A stretch of DNA of 64,000 nucleotides from Porphyra umbilicalis (Eukaryota > Rhodophyta > Bangiophyceae > Bangiales > Bangiaceae): NCBI GenBank assembly GCA_002049455.2, contig KV918871.1, positions 62,001 to 126,000 on the forward strand. Reading direction: 5' to 3'. Each line of letters begins with the position of its first letter. The stretch's first letter is position 1. The position numbers and the translations under genes are program-made. This document shows positions 10,519 through 20,569 of the stretch, in pieces. The notes beneath the pieces were generated by a model that saw nothing but the letters and a program-made list of their open reading frames with translations, was not told where the DNA came from and searched no databases.

Positions 10519-12844
10519 GCCGGGTGCCCGACTTGGGGTTGCCCGGCGGAACGCGAAAGCGTACGGTAACAAGGTTTTTTCGCCGTGCCTTACGGCACTA
10601 CGAGATCGCCGCCACGCTTGGCCCGTGCATGCGTGTGATGCGGAGCTGCCGCCCTGTACTTGACACGGGCGCCGGGGTGAACAGAGTGCGAACTAGTATT
10701 CTCTCTGCGAACTGGATGGCATACGCCGAAGAGTTGACCACGCTTCCGCGCATCCGAGATGCAAACAACAATCGTCTCGTGACAAAGTATGCCATACATT
10801 TGTATGTAGACACCGGAGGTGTAAGTCTATTTGACCGATTCCTGGTTTCTGACAACTTGTCAGTCCCGTGCATCCTCGGCACCAAGTTCATTGAACAAAA
10901 CATCGAGGCGATCTTGCCGCGTTTGCGGAAGATCGTCTGGCAGGAACACGTGCGCTGCACGGAGGAGCTCCCTCGGCCAACGCCGATCTTGGCTTGTCTT
11001 AATGACAGTGCCTGGGACCGCCACTGGCAAGACAAACCCGCAAGGGTGAGAGCCTGTAAACAGGTCCGTGTCGACGGACAACAAGAGGAGTGGATCATGG
11101 CCACATGTGACACCCCTGGTATGTTTTTCATCACACCGAACGCTCGGTTATGCCGACATAAGTCAATGGCGGTCGCCCGCGGCCTGGCAATCGTCAAGCC
11201 CGACGAACCCTTTTTAGTCAAGTTATGCAACTTTGGCAAAGACCAAGTCATTGTTCGCAAGAACTCAACCTTGGGGTTTGCAGAACCCTACCAAGGGCCG
11301 ATGTTGGCCGCCGTTTTGGATGATAACCATCCAAAAGATGGTACCGATACTTCATCGGAAGACGCCAGTCGTGACCCACTCGAGGACCTCTACCTCAGTG
11401 AGGCCCCCGAGTACCTGCACAAGCAGATTCGAGACATGCTCAAGACGCATTCGTCGATGTGGGATGGAACCCTTGGCGTCATCCGTGCTACGCAGCACGC
11501 CATCGTGACTCCCCCAGACGCTCTGCCCATACGGGCCCAACCCTACCGCACCGGGCCGTTCAAACGGCAGATCATCGCTGATCAGATCAACAAGATGTTG
11601 AAGCTCAACGTCATTTCCCCTAGCCATAGTGCTTGGGCAAGCCCCGTGGTAATTGTACCAAAGAAGAACGACAAAGCCCGATTCTGTGTTGACTATCGTC
11701 GGTTATACAACATCACCAAGAAGGATGCTTATCCCTTGCATCGGATGGAGGACTGCCTCGACTCCTTCGGAGATGCCCAGGTGTTCACGTCTCTCGACTG
11801 CACCGCGGGGTACTGGCAAGTGCCCTTACGCAAGGAAGACCAAGAGAAGACGGCGTTCACAACGCATTGTGGTATATACCACTGGTTATCAATGCCTTTC
11901 GGCTTGACGAACGCGCCCGCTACCTTTCAGCGCGCGTCGGATATTATCCTTTCGGGCTTGAAGTAGCAGATATGCCTTGTCTACTTAGACGATGTCATCA
12001 TCTTCTCCGCAAACGCGGAACAACACGTCAAAGACGTTGATACGGTTCTGCCCTGTAAGGCCGCGGGTCTTACATGCACCGTCTGCGAGAAGCCGGGGTT
12101 ACCCTAAACTTGGAAAAGTGCACGTGGTTCTCCGACGAGGTCGAGTACCTCGGACACATTGTCTGCCCCGGGCAACTGCACATGCACAACAAGAACGTGG
12201 ATGCTCTGAAGCACGCCAAGTTCCCAATGACGAAGACCCAGCTGAAAAGCTTCTTTGGCATGTGCAACGTCTATCGACGTTTCGTCAAGGACTTTGCACA
12301 ACGAGCGAAGCCCCTGAACGCCCTCACTAGGGCCGAGATTCCACCGGACCTACCACCACCAACGGACATGGCCATCGCCGCATTCGAAGATCTTCGAAAC
12401 GCACTGTTGTGCCCACCGGTACTTGCCTTGCCAAAGGCCAATCGGAAGCTCGTCGTTGACGTTGACGCATGCGCCGACCAAGTTGGTTGTACCCTCCTCC
12501 AGGAGGAACCGGGCGAACTGCTTCATCCTGTCGGATATTGGAGCCGAGGACTCACTGCTGCAGAGCAAAACTCCTCCACAACGGAGCGCGATTGCCTCGG
12601 CATCGTGTGGGCTGTCCTCAAGTTGAGGAACTTCCTCGATGGGCAACGGTTCCTCATCCGAACGGATCACCAAGCACTTAGCTGGATCTACAGTACGACT
12701 GACTCAAGCGGACGCTTGATGCGATGGCGACTTCGCCTCTCCGAATACACATTCGATATGGTTTATAAACCAGGTGCATCGCACCACTTGCCCGACTTCC
12801 TGTCGCGCGCCTCTACGGTGGCGCCGCCAGAAGCAGAGGTGTGA
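10503..12844 (+). pseudogene. Gypsy pol, first part: protease, reverse transcriptase, RNase H
   Basis: The protease active site is VLDTGAG near 10660, followed by a PCILGTKFI flap-end motif. RT shows SAWASPVVIVPKKN, RFCVDYRRLY, TSLDCTAGYWQV and LSMPFGLTNAPATF. The frame then stops at TAG 11964-11966, directly before the catalytic VYLDDVIIF. A frameshift follows between about 12040 and 12074, after which RT thumb and RNase H resume (LNLEKCTWF, VDACADQVGCTLL, TERDCLGIVWAV, IRTDHQALSWI). The listed end (TGA 12842-12844) is artificial: it lies inside the inserted hAT element. The start codon is not evident, consistent with expression by frameshifting from gag. Confidence 0.85.
10506..10518 (+). 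promoter_or_regulatory. Candidate gag-pol -1 frameshift site
   Basis: Gag codons TCG AAA AAC GCC TAG end the gag frame. Sliding back one base on the GAAAAAC tract gives GAA AAA CGC CTA, which is the open pol frame. The heptamer G-AAA-AAC is close to, but not, the canonical XXXYYYZ form. Position just before the gag stop is as expected for such a signal. Confidence 0.45.
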
Positions 12845-14335
12845 TTTAAATCATTTGTGACGCCGGGTAAAGGTGATTTAAATCAACCCTTGATTTTTAT
12901 TCGTATGACGTGATTTTTATTGATTTAAATCATCGGGCATGATTTAAATCATTTAGGCTCGTTATGCATGAATATAAGTACATGTACCGCGTGATAAGGC
13001 CTGATGAGGACCACTAACGCTGGTGTTTTCCTTCGTGTCGCATGTGGTGGGCGTCACCGACTGGGCGGCCGTCGACAAGTCGGGTGGGGAAGCGAGCGGC
13101 AAGGGATGGAGATGGCGACGGGGTGCCGGGGGGGGGTCCGCCGCCGCCCTACCCGGCGATCACCGCCGCGGCGGAGGTGACCGCCGCCACCGCCGCCGCC
13201 GCCGCCGCCGCGGCGAACCTGTCGGGACCGCCCGTGACGGCGGTGTGGGTCGCCCTCGGCACCACGATAACGAGGGAGCGCGCGGGAGTTTCCGAGGCTG
13301 CCGCTGTCGACGGCGGCACCATGGCCGCGTTGCTCTGCGCTCTCGCGGCCGCCGTGGCGGGCGGCGCGTCGACGGCGGTGGTCGACGCCGTCGACCGCCT
13401 CGCTACCCTCATCGCTGTCGCGTCTGCCACTGGCGCACATGCCGCCGCCAACCCGGGGGTGCGGGCGGTCTCCCAGGGGGGGTGCTGGCACTCACCGCCG
13501 TGCTCGTCGCCCTGCCCCTGCCGCCGCCCGCCGACGGCACGGCGTCGCGCCCGCCGCCGTAGCCGCCGCCGTCGCGGCTGGTGCTCGCTGCGCCGGCAGC
13601 GGCGGCGGCCGCCCTTCGCTTCGCCACCCGTGGCAGTGAAGCCACCAAAGCCGCTGTCGACGCGCCACTCCCCGCCGACGGCGGAGGGCGGTCCGGGTTG
13701 GACGTGGTCCGGGGTACGCCGGCGGCGGCCGGCGTGGCCGCGGCGGCGGCGGGCGGCGCCGCGGCGGGCGCCCGACCCGCCGCGCTCGCCACCACCGCGA
13801 TGGTGTGGTCCCTCCTCACCGTCGACAACGCGTAGAAGGCCGTGGCGGGCGTGTTTTCCCACGCCCGCTGCTTGGCGTACGTCGCCTCCGCGGGCACTCA
13901 GCCCATCGCCGTCGGTGGCGGCGGCGGCGGGGGTGAGGGCAGGAACCCTCCCCCCCGCCCCCCCTCCTTCCCCTCCCCGTCCCGCTCGTCGCTCTCCTGC
14001 CGCCCGTCGGGACCCCCGCCTCGGATCCGCACCTGGTCTCGGCGGCGCTCGCTACGCTCCGCACGGTCGCCGTCGTTGACGCGGCGTGTGCGGCGCTCAT
14101 GCCTCCCATCCCCGCCGTCGCGGCGTTGCGCACCCCACCCCGCTCTGTCACTGTCACGCCGGCGGTCGGTGAGAGTTCAACGATGACCATGACTCTCGCA
14201 AGTCGGTGCACACCCGCAGTGTCAGGTCGCATCAGTGTAAGCAGGACAATGCCCATGTGATTTAAATCATGAGACCCTCTGAATAAATTATTTAAATCAT
14301 TAAAATCAGCATGATTTAAATCAAATAAAAATCAC
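12841..14335. repeat. Subterminal GATTTAAATC repeats of the hAT-like element
   Basis: The palindrome GATTTAAATC, or a one-base variant, occurs about four times in the first 115 bp (12841-12955) and about three times in the last 80 bp (14258-14335), with additional TGATTTTTATT copies. hAT transposases commonly bind short clustered subterminal repeats, so these are candidate binding sites. Confidence 0.7.
13042..14200 (+). other. GC-rich, Ala-rich coding-like cargo inside the hAT-like element
   Basis: The interior abruptly becomes very GC-rich. A plus-strand frame from ATG 13042 reads as Ala/Val-rich sequence (VAAGGA.., TAVWVALGTTITRERAG, MAALLCALAAAVAGG). It shifts frame at a G run near 13477 and stops at 13560, and similar sequence continues to about 13830. 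This looks like a captured and decayed piece of host coding sequence, with hydrophobic stretches that could be membrane segments. No family is recognised. Confidence 0.35.
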
Positions 14336-14355
14336 CTCCCATCTCTGGCCAGAAG

Positions 14356-16535
14356 ATATCCACGACGATATACCCTGTCTGGCATTGGCCGAGACGGCCA
14401 ACGGCTTAAGAACGGGGAGGTACACGGTTACCGATACACCGGAACCGGTGGAGTTCGACGATGTTGTCGAAGCACAACTAACAGACGACTTCTGCGTCGA
14501 GATATCCACTCGCGTGAAGCGCGGAACGGCCAAGGCCTTCTTCCGCAACGAGCATCACGCTCTGTATCGCCGGACGCCTTACGGCAACCAACTGGTTATG
14601 CCAAAATCATTACGCGAACGCGTCTTGACGCTCGAACATCACGCCACAATGGCAGCCCACCCCGGTATGAACCGGATGTACTACACCATGCGAAAGGCAC
14701 ATTACTGGCCTTCGATGGTAACGGACATCCATACCACCATCACCAAGTGCACAACTTGTGCCCAAAACCGCCTCGCCTTGCGGCGACACACCACGCCCTT
14801 GACGCTGTTCCCGGCTACTGAGCCTCTCACGGAGCTGTCCGTTGACATCTTTAGGCCCATTCCGGCCTCCAAGAAGGGCAATCGCTTCATCTTGGTTATC
14901 ACCGACCGCTTCGCCAAGCTCACCAAGTGCGTCGCCTTACGGCGAATCACGGCCATGTCCGTGGCGTCAGCCATCATCGACGCGTGGGTGTCCGCCTACG
15001 GGTCCCCGGATCGGATCCTATCGGACCAAGGGCCCCAGTTCATGTCGGACTTCTTCATCTCTGTGATGGAAATGCTTGGCATTGAAACGGTTCGCACCAC
15101 GGCGTATCATCCCCAAACCAATGGGCAAGTTGAACGGTACAACCGTACCATGGATACTCAGCGGAGACACTACGTCGCCGACGACCCATCACGATGGGAA
15201 GAGCTACTCCCGGTAATCACCATGGCATATAACAGCCAACCACACCGGTCTACGGGTATCGCTCCCTTTGAGCTCGTTATCCCAAGGCGGATCCCCAACC
15301 TCACGGTTCGCAACTTGCCCCCGGGCACTCCACTTACCAATAAGGGAACGCTCAAGGATCGGTCACCCCTAGCTCGCAAATGCGAGTTCATGGCCCGCCT
15401 GCGCAAGCAGATCCTCATCGTAGTCGAGGCCTTGCGTAAGACGCAACAACGTTACAAACGTTACTTCGACCATCGGGTTGCAACCCGCAATGCGGACGTC
15501 AAGATCGGCGACTACGAATACACGACCAACCACGACCGGCAAAACAAGCTGCAAAGCAAAGCCATTGGACCCTTCGTGGTCATCGACGCGGTCGCGGACG
15601 CCTCCACGTTTGTCATTGACATTGACGGCGAGGAAAAACGTGTCAGCAGTGACCATGTCACCCCAGCTCCTCGTCCAACGACGACGGACACGGTTCCGCA
15701 CCCCCTACTAGATGGTCTTGACCAACGCAAGCCACCCCCGGCAACTGCCGATGAGTATGTGGTTGACTAACTTCTAGGCTTACGCCAGACTGGTGACAGC
15801 TACACCGCGAAGGTGCGCTGTTTCGACTACGGGTCGAAAGACGACACCTGGGAACCCCTGGAGAATCTCCCACGCAACCTGGTGGTGCAATTTCTTCGGC
15901 AGAAGAAGAAGCATGTACCCGGGTACGAATGGCAAACGCCAACGCGACGAAGTTGCCGGCAGGCCGGGCTCACCACCGTGGCCGACATCGTCATGGACTC
16001 CACGTGGACACCCACTATCCAACATGTCCATGTTACCTGGGACGGAGTTATCCATGCCGATGTCTCGTGGATAGATTCAAATACAGCTGCCGCAATTAAG
16101 GAAGTAATTCCTGTCGCGTGGCTTAAGTCCACTCTGCCGTCCATGACGCGCAACTTTGCGTATGATGCCCAACTTGCCTTGCGGCAGTTCCCTCGGCTGA
16201 ACCGTGTTTACGGCCCGTACACATATGTGTGGCCGAAATCCGCGCAGGCGACACTGATCGGGAGCGATCCCACTGTACCAGTGCTCCCCAACGGGTTTCT
16301 GGTACCCCCGGTACAACACTTGGACTCAGTCCTTCGACGCTTGGTGACAACCACAGAGGAAGCAACCGTGGTCATACCACAATGGACCAACACCAGTTGG
16401 TACGCTACCGCCATACGCGCATGTTTCGAGTACGAAGTGCTTTTATTAGCAGATGCAAGGGATACAAATCCCACAACATGGGCCATGATGGCCTGCCACT
16501 TCCTTCATCGCTATGACGATAAACAGAAAAACTGA
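14356..16535 (+). pseudogene. Gypsy pol, second part: integrase and chromodomain
   Basis: After the insertion the same frame continues with the zinc-binding H2C2 region (LEHHATMAAHPGMNRMYYT..CTTCAQNR). The integrase core follows with its catalytic residues in LSVDIF, LSDQGPQF and NGQVERYNRT. A TAA at 15768-15770 interrupts the frame, which then continues in phase into a chromodomain-like segment (YTAKVRCFDYGSKDDTWEPLE). Beyond the chromodomain lies about 190 further residues ending at TGA 16535, including LVPPVQHLDSVLRRL and ATVVIPQWTNTSWYATAIR, a PP...VVP.W....W pattern. The chromodomain places the element among chromoviruses. Confidence 0.85.
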
Positions 16536-16640
16536 GAAGTGGATACAAACATGTCAAACCACAAACAACCGTAAGACGAAGAAATATCAACACCTTAAAA
16601 GGCGTAAGCCCCCGACATTGGCACCCCCTCCCCGCCAGGG

Positions 16641-18644
16641 TCAGCCGAGCAAGTCACTGAACAGTGAACCTCGGTACTCGTCCTCCTCATCACTACGACG
16701 CGAGTCGCGAAGACAAGTGTGGCGAGAGCCAACGCTGGCCCCCGACTCCTGCGACACACTACGCGCACGCGTATTACGCGCCGAGGGCGGAGCCCCGCCG
16801 GACGGCCCCCCGTCAGCATGGGCGCGACGCCCCAGAACGCTCTTCGCGTTGAAGCGCGTCGGCACCGCCACCTCCTCCGGCTGGATAGCCTCGAGATGCT
16901 GAGCAAAGCGCTCATAGTTGGCATCGCCATCGACGGCGCGAGCCACGGCCTGCCCAATGATGGCCAAGGCCGACTCGACCCCTTGGCCGTCCGCCCGCTC
17001 CTCAGCACGGCGCAAGCCAGCCACTTGGTCTACCCAGGCATGCGCCACCGCTGACACAGCAGCCCCACGGGGCGCGCGAAGGCGCACGTCGCGCACGCGC
17101 GCCGAGCCGAACAAGGCAACCGCGGCGGAGGAAGAGGCACGCGTCGGCCATGTGGCCTCGATGGCCCGGGGCGGCGGCGCCGACCGCGAGCGATCGCGAC
17201 GTGGCGAACGCGGGCGGTGATAACCCCCACGGTCGCCACTGACGGCATAAGCCCCTCCCGGATGGGTCTGTCGACCGCGAGGCCACACCCCGAGGTGACT
17301 CGAAGGAACCGGCGCCACATGGGCGGGCGCGTTCGGGTCAGGTGGCCAGTCGAAATCTACACACGCGTGTCGAAGGCAAAAGCCGAACTCCTTGGTGTCG
17401 TCGATCGTAACGCGCACTTGCCGCGCCTCGCCGGTGTCCCGGTCCCGACGGACCACGTCCTTGAGGACGACCCCCCAAGGGAACAAGTCCATTGCGCGGC
17501 GCATCTTGCCATATAAGGCGTATGCCACCTCGCCGTCAGGCGCCTCACGCATTTTTGACGTGTCCAAAACGTCGAAGTGACGAAGGGTCTTCTCGTCCAA
17601 TTGGACAAAGACCTTGTCCTCTTGAAGGGTGCGAACCCAAGCCGCAATCAGATTGCAATAGTACTCCGAGTACACAACCTGCCAGGCGGAGCTATATTCG
17701 TTTCGCAACGAGCCCGCCAGGTACGATACCACCACCGGGGTCGCCACCCAAAGATCGGTCTTGGGCTCCCAGTCAGGGACTGGCGGAAGCCAACGAGACA
17801 AGTCAAATGACTTCGGCGCCCGGAGGAATCCGGCTGACCACTCCGTCGGCAGCAGCCCGCGACCGCGGAAGAACCGTGTGTCCGCCGCGCGGCGGTGCTC
17901 GTTCCCGAACATCGGAACCCGAAAGGGGTTCGGTAGCTCGCTCATGCGCGGGCTTCGATCTTCATCGACCGCATCGTTCTCCTCTGCCGCCACCAGCGTA
18001 AGCTGATCCAAATACTCCGCCAACCCGGCATCATGGCCGATCGGTACCGCGAGGTCCGTGGCCACAGGGCGCGAGAGAAAGACGGCCTTAGGCCAGTTCC
18101 GCAACAGGCGGCAAAACGAGTTGGCTGCCGCCTCGAAGGTCTCGGTGCCCCGCACGGGAAACAACAATGCGTTGGTGTGTACCAAACGGTGGAAGGGGTG
18201 CAACGGCACTTGGTACCGGATGACTTCGTTGCAAAACGGCATGACCTCGTATATATGGCGCTGTGGCTCCTGGTTCTCAAAGAACGGGTCCCCATGGACG
18301 TCGGCCACGCGGTCACGCGCATGGGTAGGTGCGCCGTGTTCGGCCATCACTTCGACAAAGCCCGGCAGGGCCTCGTAGCGGCCGTGAAAACACCGAGTGT
18401 GCGCGCGAGCGCGGTTGCGAAGGCAAATCGCATGGAGACTATGGTCAGTGATGACCGGGACCCCGTCCACCACCTCGGTTGGGCCCACGTGGTCATAGAA
18501 CATGCCGCTAGGCCTGAACTTCCGAAGCACCTCCGGGTCGGTGGACCGTTCCACATTGGGTTCGTCACCCCCCGCGACGTGGGGCACGGGCGCCTCGCCA
18601 TTGGCATGGCCGCCGTCAACGGCCATTGTGGCCTGATCGGCCAT
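16641..18644 (-). CDS. Unrecognised 667-aa protein
   Basis: From the ATG at 18644 (MADQATMAVDGG) to the stop at 16641 the frame is uninterrupted. I do not recognise the family. The first 400 residues look like a folded domain rich in aromatics (FHGRYEALPGF, VIRYQVPLHPFHRLVHTN, DLSRWLPPVPDWEP, YSSAWQVVYSEYYCNLIAAW, FPWGVVLKDVVRRD). Then comes an RS/RP-rich linker (RPRSPRRDRSRSAPPP) and a C-terminal Ala-rich and acidic tail (DSRRSDEEDEYRG). The frame is also open upstream through the minisatellite but without an ATG, so I take 18644 as the start. It is tail-to-tail with the gypsy element, 105 bp apart. It could be a gag-like ORF of another retroelement or a host gene; nothing here decides. Confidence 0.55.
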   Translation of the reverse strand: MADQATMAVDGGHANGEAPVPHVAGGDEPNVERSTDPEVLRKFRPSGMFYDHVGPTEVVDGVPVITDHSLHAICLRNRARAHTRCFHGRYEALPGFVEVMAEHGAPTHARDRVADVHGDPFFENQEPQRHIYEVMPFCNEVIRYQVPLHPFHRLVHTNALLFPVRGTETFEAAANSFCRLLRNWPKAVFLSRPVATDLAVPIGHDAGLAEYLDQLTLVAAEENDAVDEDRSPRMSELPNPFRVPMFGNEHRRAADTRFFRGRGLLPTEWSAGFLRAPKSFDLSRWLPPVPDWEPKTDLWVATPVVVSYLAGSLRNEYSSAWQVVYSEYYCNLIAAWVRTLQEDKVFVQLDEKTLRHFDVLDTSKMREAPDGEVAYALYGKMRRAMDLFPWGVVLKDVVRRDRDTGEARQVRVTIDDTKEFGFCLRHACVDFDWPPDPNAPAHVAPVPSSHLGVWPRGRQTHPGGAYAVSGDRGGYHRPRSPRRDRSRSAPPPRAIEATWPTRASSSAAVALFGSARVRDVRLRAPRGAAVSAVAHAWVDQVAGLRRAEERADGQGVESALAIIGQAVARAVDGDANYERFAQHLEAIQPEEVAVPTRFNAKSVLGRRAHADGGPSGGAPPSARNTRARSVSQESGASVGSRHTCLRDSRRSDEEDEYRGSLFSDLLG

Positions 18645-18711
18645 GCTGGTACTTGGGTGCGAACCCTTACTCCTCCCCCACGTCGCCGCAAGGCAAATCA
18701 ACCGCGCCGCC

Positions 18712-19035
18712 GGGCTTTCCGCCCTTGCCGCCGTCGCTGCCGGGCTTGCCGCCCTTGCCGCCTTCGCCGCCGGGCTCGCCGCCCTTGCCGTCGCCTCCGG
18801 GCTGGCCGCCCTTGCCGCCGTCGCCGCCGGGCTTGCCGCTCTTGCCGCCGTCGCCGCCGGGCTTGCCGCCCTTGCCGCCGTCGCCACCGGGCTTGCCGCC
18901 CTTGCCGTCGTCGCCGCCGGGCTTGCCGCCCTTGCCGCCGTCGCCGCCGGGCTTGCCGCCCTTGCCGCCGTCGCCGCCGGGCTTGCCGCCCTTGCCGCCG
19001 TCGCCGCCGGGCTTGCCGCCCTTGCCGCCGTGCGC
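18712..19035. repeat. 30-bp minisatellite, about 10-11 copies
   Basis: The unit is close to CCGGGCTTGCCGCCCTTGCC plus GCCGTCGCCG. The unit length is a multiple of three, so all frames stay open and produce artificial GGKGGKPGGD or AASPAAT-type repeats. It lies just upstream of the 667-aa ORF. Confidence 0.9.
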
Positions 19036-19179
19036 GCCGCCCCCCCCACCCAGCGCAAACCCACACTCACCGGGTCCGCAACCTCGCGGTTTGCCACATC
19101 GCGGTAACGCACCCCCACTCAAGCTTGCCGTTAGGCCTCGACCTGTGCGTGAGCACGAAGACACGGGATGGCTCCGTGC

Positions 19180-19466
19180 CAACAAACACGGACCCGCGCC
19201 CCGGCTTTCGCCTCGTCGCCGAGGTAGTCAAACCCCGACGAAGTCGGCGCCACCCGGCAACGACGACGACCACCCAGCAAGCGCTGCACCACGCACACGA
19301 CCCGGTGGTAACCGGTCTCGGGGTACGTACCCCACCCCCCACTCTCGGCAACACGGATCCGCGTCCCGGCTTTCGCCGTGTCGTCGGGGTAGTCAAAACC
19401 CCGACGAAGTAGGCGCCTTTCGGCGCCGACGACGGTCACCCCAGCACGTGCTGCACGACGCACCCG
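19180..19466. repeat. Two-copy direct repeat, about 170-bp spacing
   Basis: A segment with CACGGACCCGCGCCCCGGCT, TAGTCAAACCCCGACGAAGT and CACCCAGCAAGCGCTGCA (19185-19300) recurs with small changes at 19352-19465. No coding evidence. Confidence 0.8.
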
Positions 19467-19529
19467 CGCACCGACGGGTCTTATGGAGGAAAAAAACGAA
19501 CGTCAGTACAGCTCGACTTGCATGGCGTG

Positions 19530-19690
19530 CGGATGGGGGGAGGGAGGGGGGCAAAGAATGGGGCAGATGCGGCGCGCGGGCGCAAAGAAAAGGGGAGGGC
19601 GGGGGGCAAAGAAAGGGGCGGATGCGGAGCGCGGGCCCGAAGAAGGAGCGGATGCGGCGCGCGCGTCGAAGAGAGAGCATGGCGGTGCGG
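19530..19690. repeat. Purine-rich degenerate tandem repeat
   Basis: Units around GCGGATGCGGNGCGCG followed by GGGCNNAAAGAA repeat roughly every 35-40 bp. Confidence 0.65.
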
Positions 19691-20569
19691 TGACGACGAT
19701 GGAGTGGTGGTGTGAAAGGCCCGACGGAGGGGCCAGATGACAAGATGGCGAAACGACGGAAGAGAGCGGAGAGGCAGTGCAGGCGCGCTGCTGACCATTT
19801 CTGGGCCTTGGTGTGGAGTGTATACTGTACAGTGGGGGTTCCCCGAAGGCATCTGTAAACGCTTTTGGCGGAATCTGTAATCGCTTGCGTGTGTAATCCA
19901 TCTGGACCAGAGCGATCGTGAGCCATCGAATGCTGAAACGTGGATATTCTTGATTGGGCGTGCAGTTGGGACCATCCAATCAAATGGCCTAGAGGGTGAC
20001 CATCAAATCGACTAGGGCCATCCATTCTATGCAACGTGGCTGCCTGAGCGTTGAGAACACGAATGGATCCCTACTAGAAGCTTCGCTTATATTTCAACAT
20101 TTTTTTACAAGAAAAACGCCTCGTACAGGCGTTTACGAGGGGTCGTGCAAGTTTTTGTACGAGCGATTTGGGAGAAAAACGGGCTCGCGGAGGATCCAGC
20201 AACGAGGTGCACTGCGCAGGCCGCTCCGCGCGCCGCCGCCTGGGACGGTCGGCTACGATACGTTTGGGCGCCCACCACGCGATACCGACAGGCATCGCAC
20301 AGCGCCGCATTCGTAGGGCCCAGTCGTATCCCAATAGAGCCGGGATTCGTCGCTACAGCGGCGCGCACCCAGGACGAAAACACAGACATGCGAGCATCAA
20401 TGTACAACACGCTTTCGGAGAGGCTGCTCCTAGCAACGCCTCGCCACGCAGTCGACACGCAGCCTGTCCAAAGAAAACGGAGCGCCGTCCCCGCCACTCG
20501 CACCGACCCCGCAACACGCGCTGCCAGCAATGCCCCCTGCCTTGGTCCCCGCCCCAGAGTACCGCCGGC
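19691..20569. other. Intergenic downstream of G6PD, no supported gene
   Basis: Less GC-rich up to about 20180, then GC-rich. It contains the G6PD 3' flank. Nothing else is recognised. Confidence 0.5.

Larger units (their letters stand above)
12826..14355. mobile_element. hAT-like DNA transposon nested in gypsy pol (with 8-bp target duplications)
   Basis: GCCAGAAG occurs at 12826-12833 and 14348-14355. Between them lies a 1,514-bp element beginning CAGAGGTG and ending with the inverse of CAGAGATGGG, that is 5-bp CAGAG terminal repeats plus AT-rich subterminal sequence. An 8-bp duplication and CAGAG-type termini are hallmarks of the hAT superfamily. Removing the element and one GCCAGAAG joins the RNase H and integrase reading frames exactly in phase, which independently supports the boundaries. 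There is no transposase, so it is non-autonomous. Confidence 0.88.
9253..16535 (+). mobile_element. Ty3/gypsy chromovirus-type retrotransposon, degenerate, with nested hAT-like insertion
   Basis: Gag, protease, reverse transcriptase, RNase H, integrase and chromodomain follow each other in Ty3/gypsy order on the plus strand. The coding region is damaged by a stop in RT (11964-11966), a frameshift between about 12040 and 12074, a stop before the chromodomain (15768-15770), and a 1.5-kb foreign insertion at 12834-14347. LTRs, primer-binding site and polypurine tract could not be identified. This may mean the ends are diverged, or that flanking repeats lie in 8.5-9.25 kb and after 16535. Confidence 0.9.

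Noticed and set aside
12842..12844. TGA as genuine end of the RNase H protein
   Set aside because: It lies in the inserted hAT-like element; the original frame continues at 14356.
9253..16535. LTRs and primer-binding site of the gypsy element
   Set aside because: No matching direct repeats could be found by eye on the two flanks.
16641..19118. 825-codon version of the unknown minus-strand ORF including AASPAAT repeats
   Set aside because: The upstream part begins with GTG, not ATG, and the repeats are a 30-bp minisatellite open in all frames; the first ATG is at 18644.
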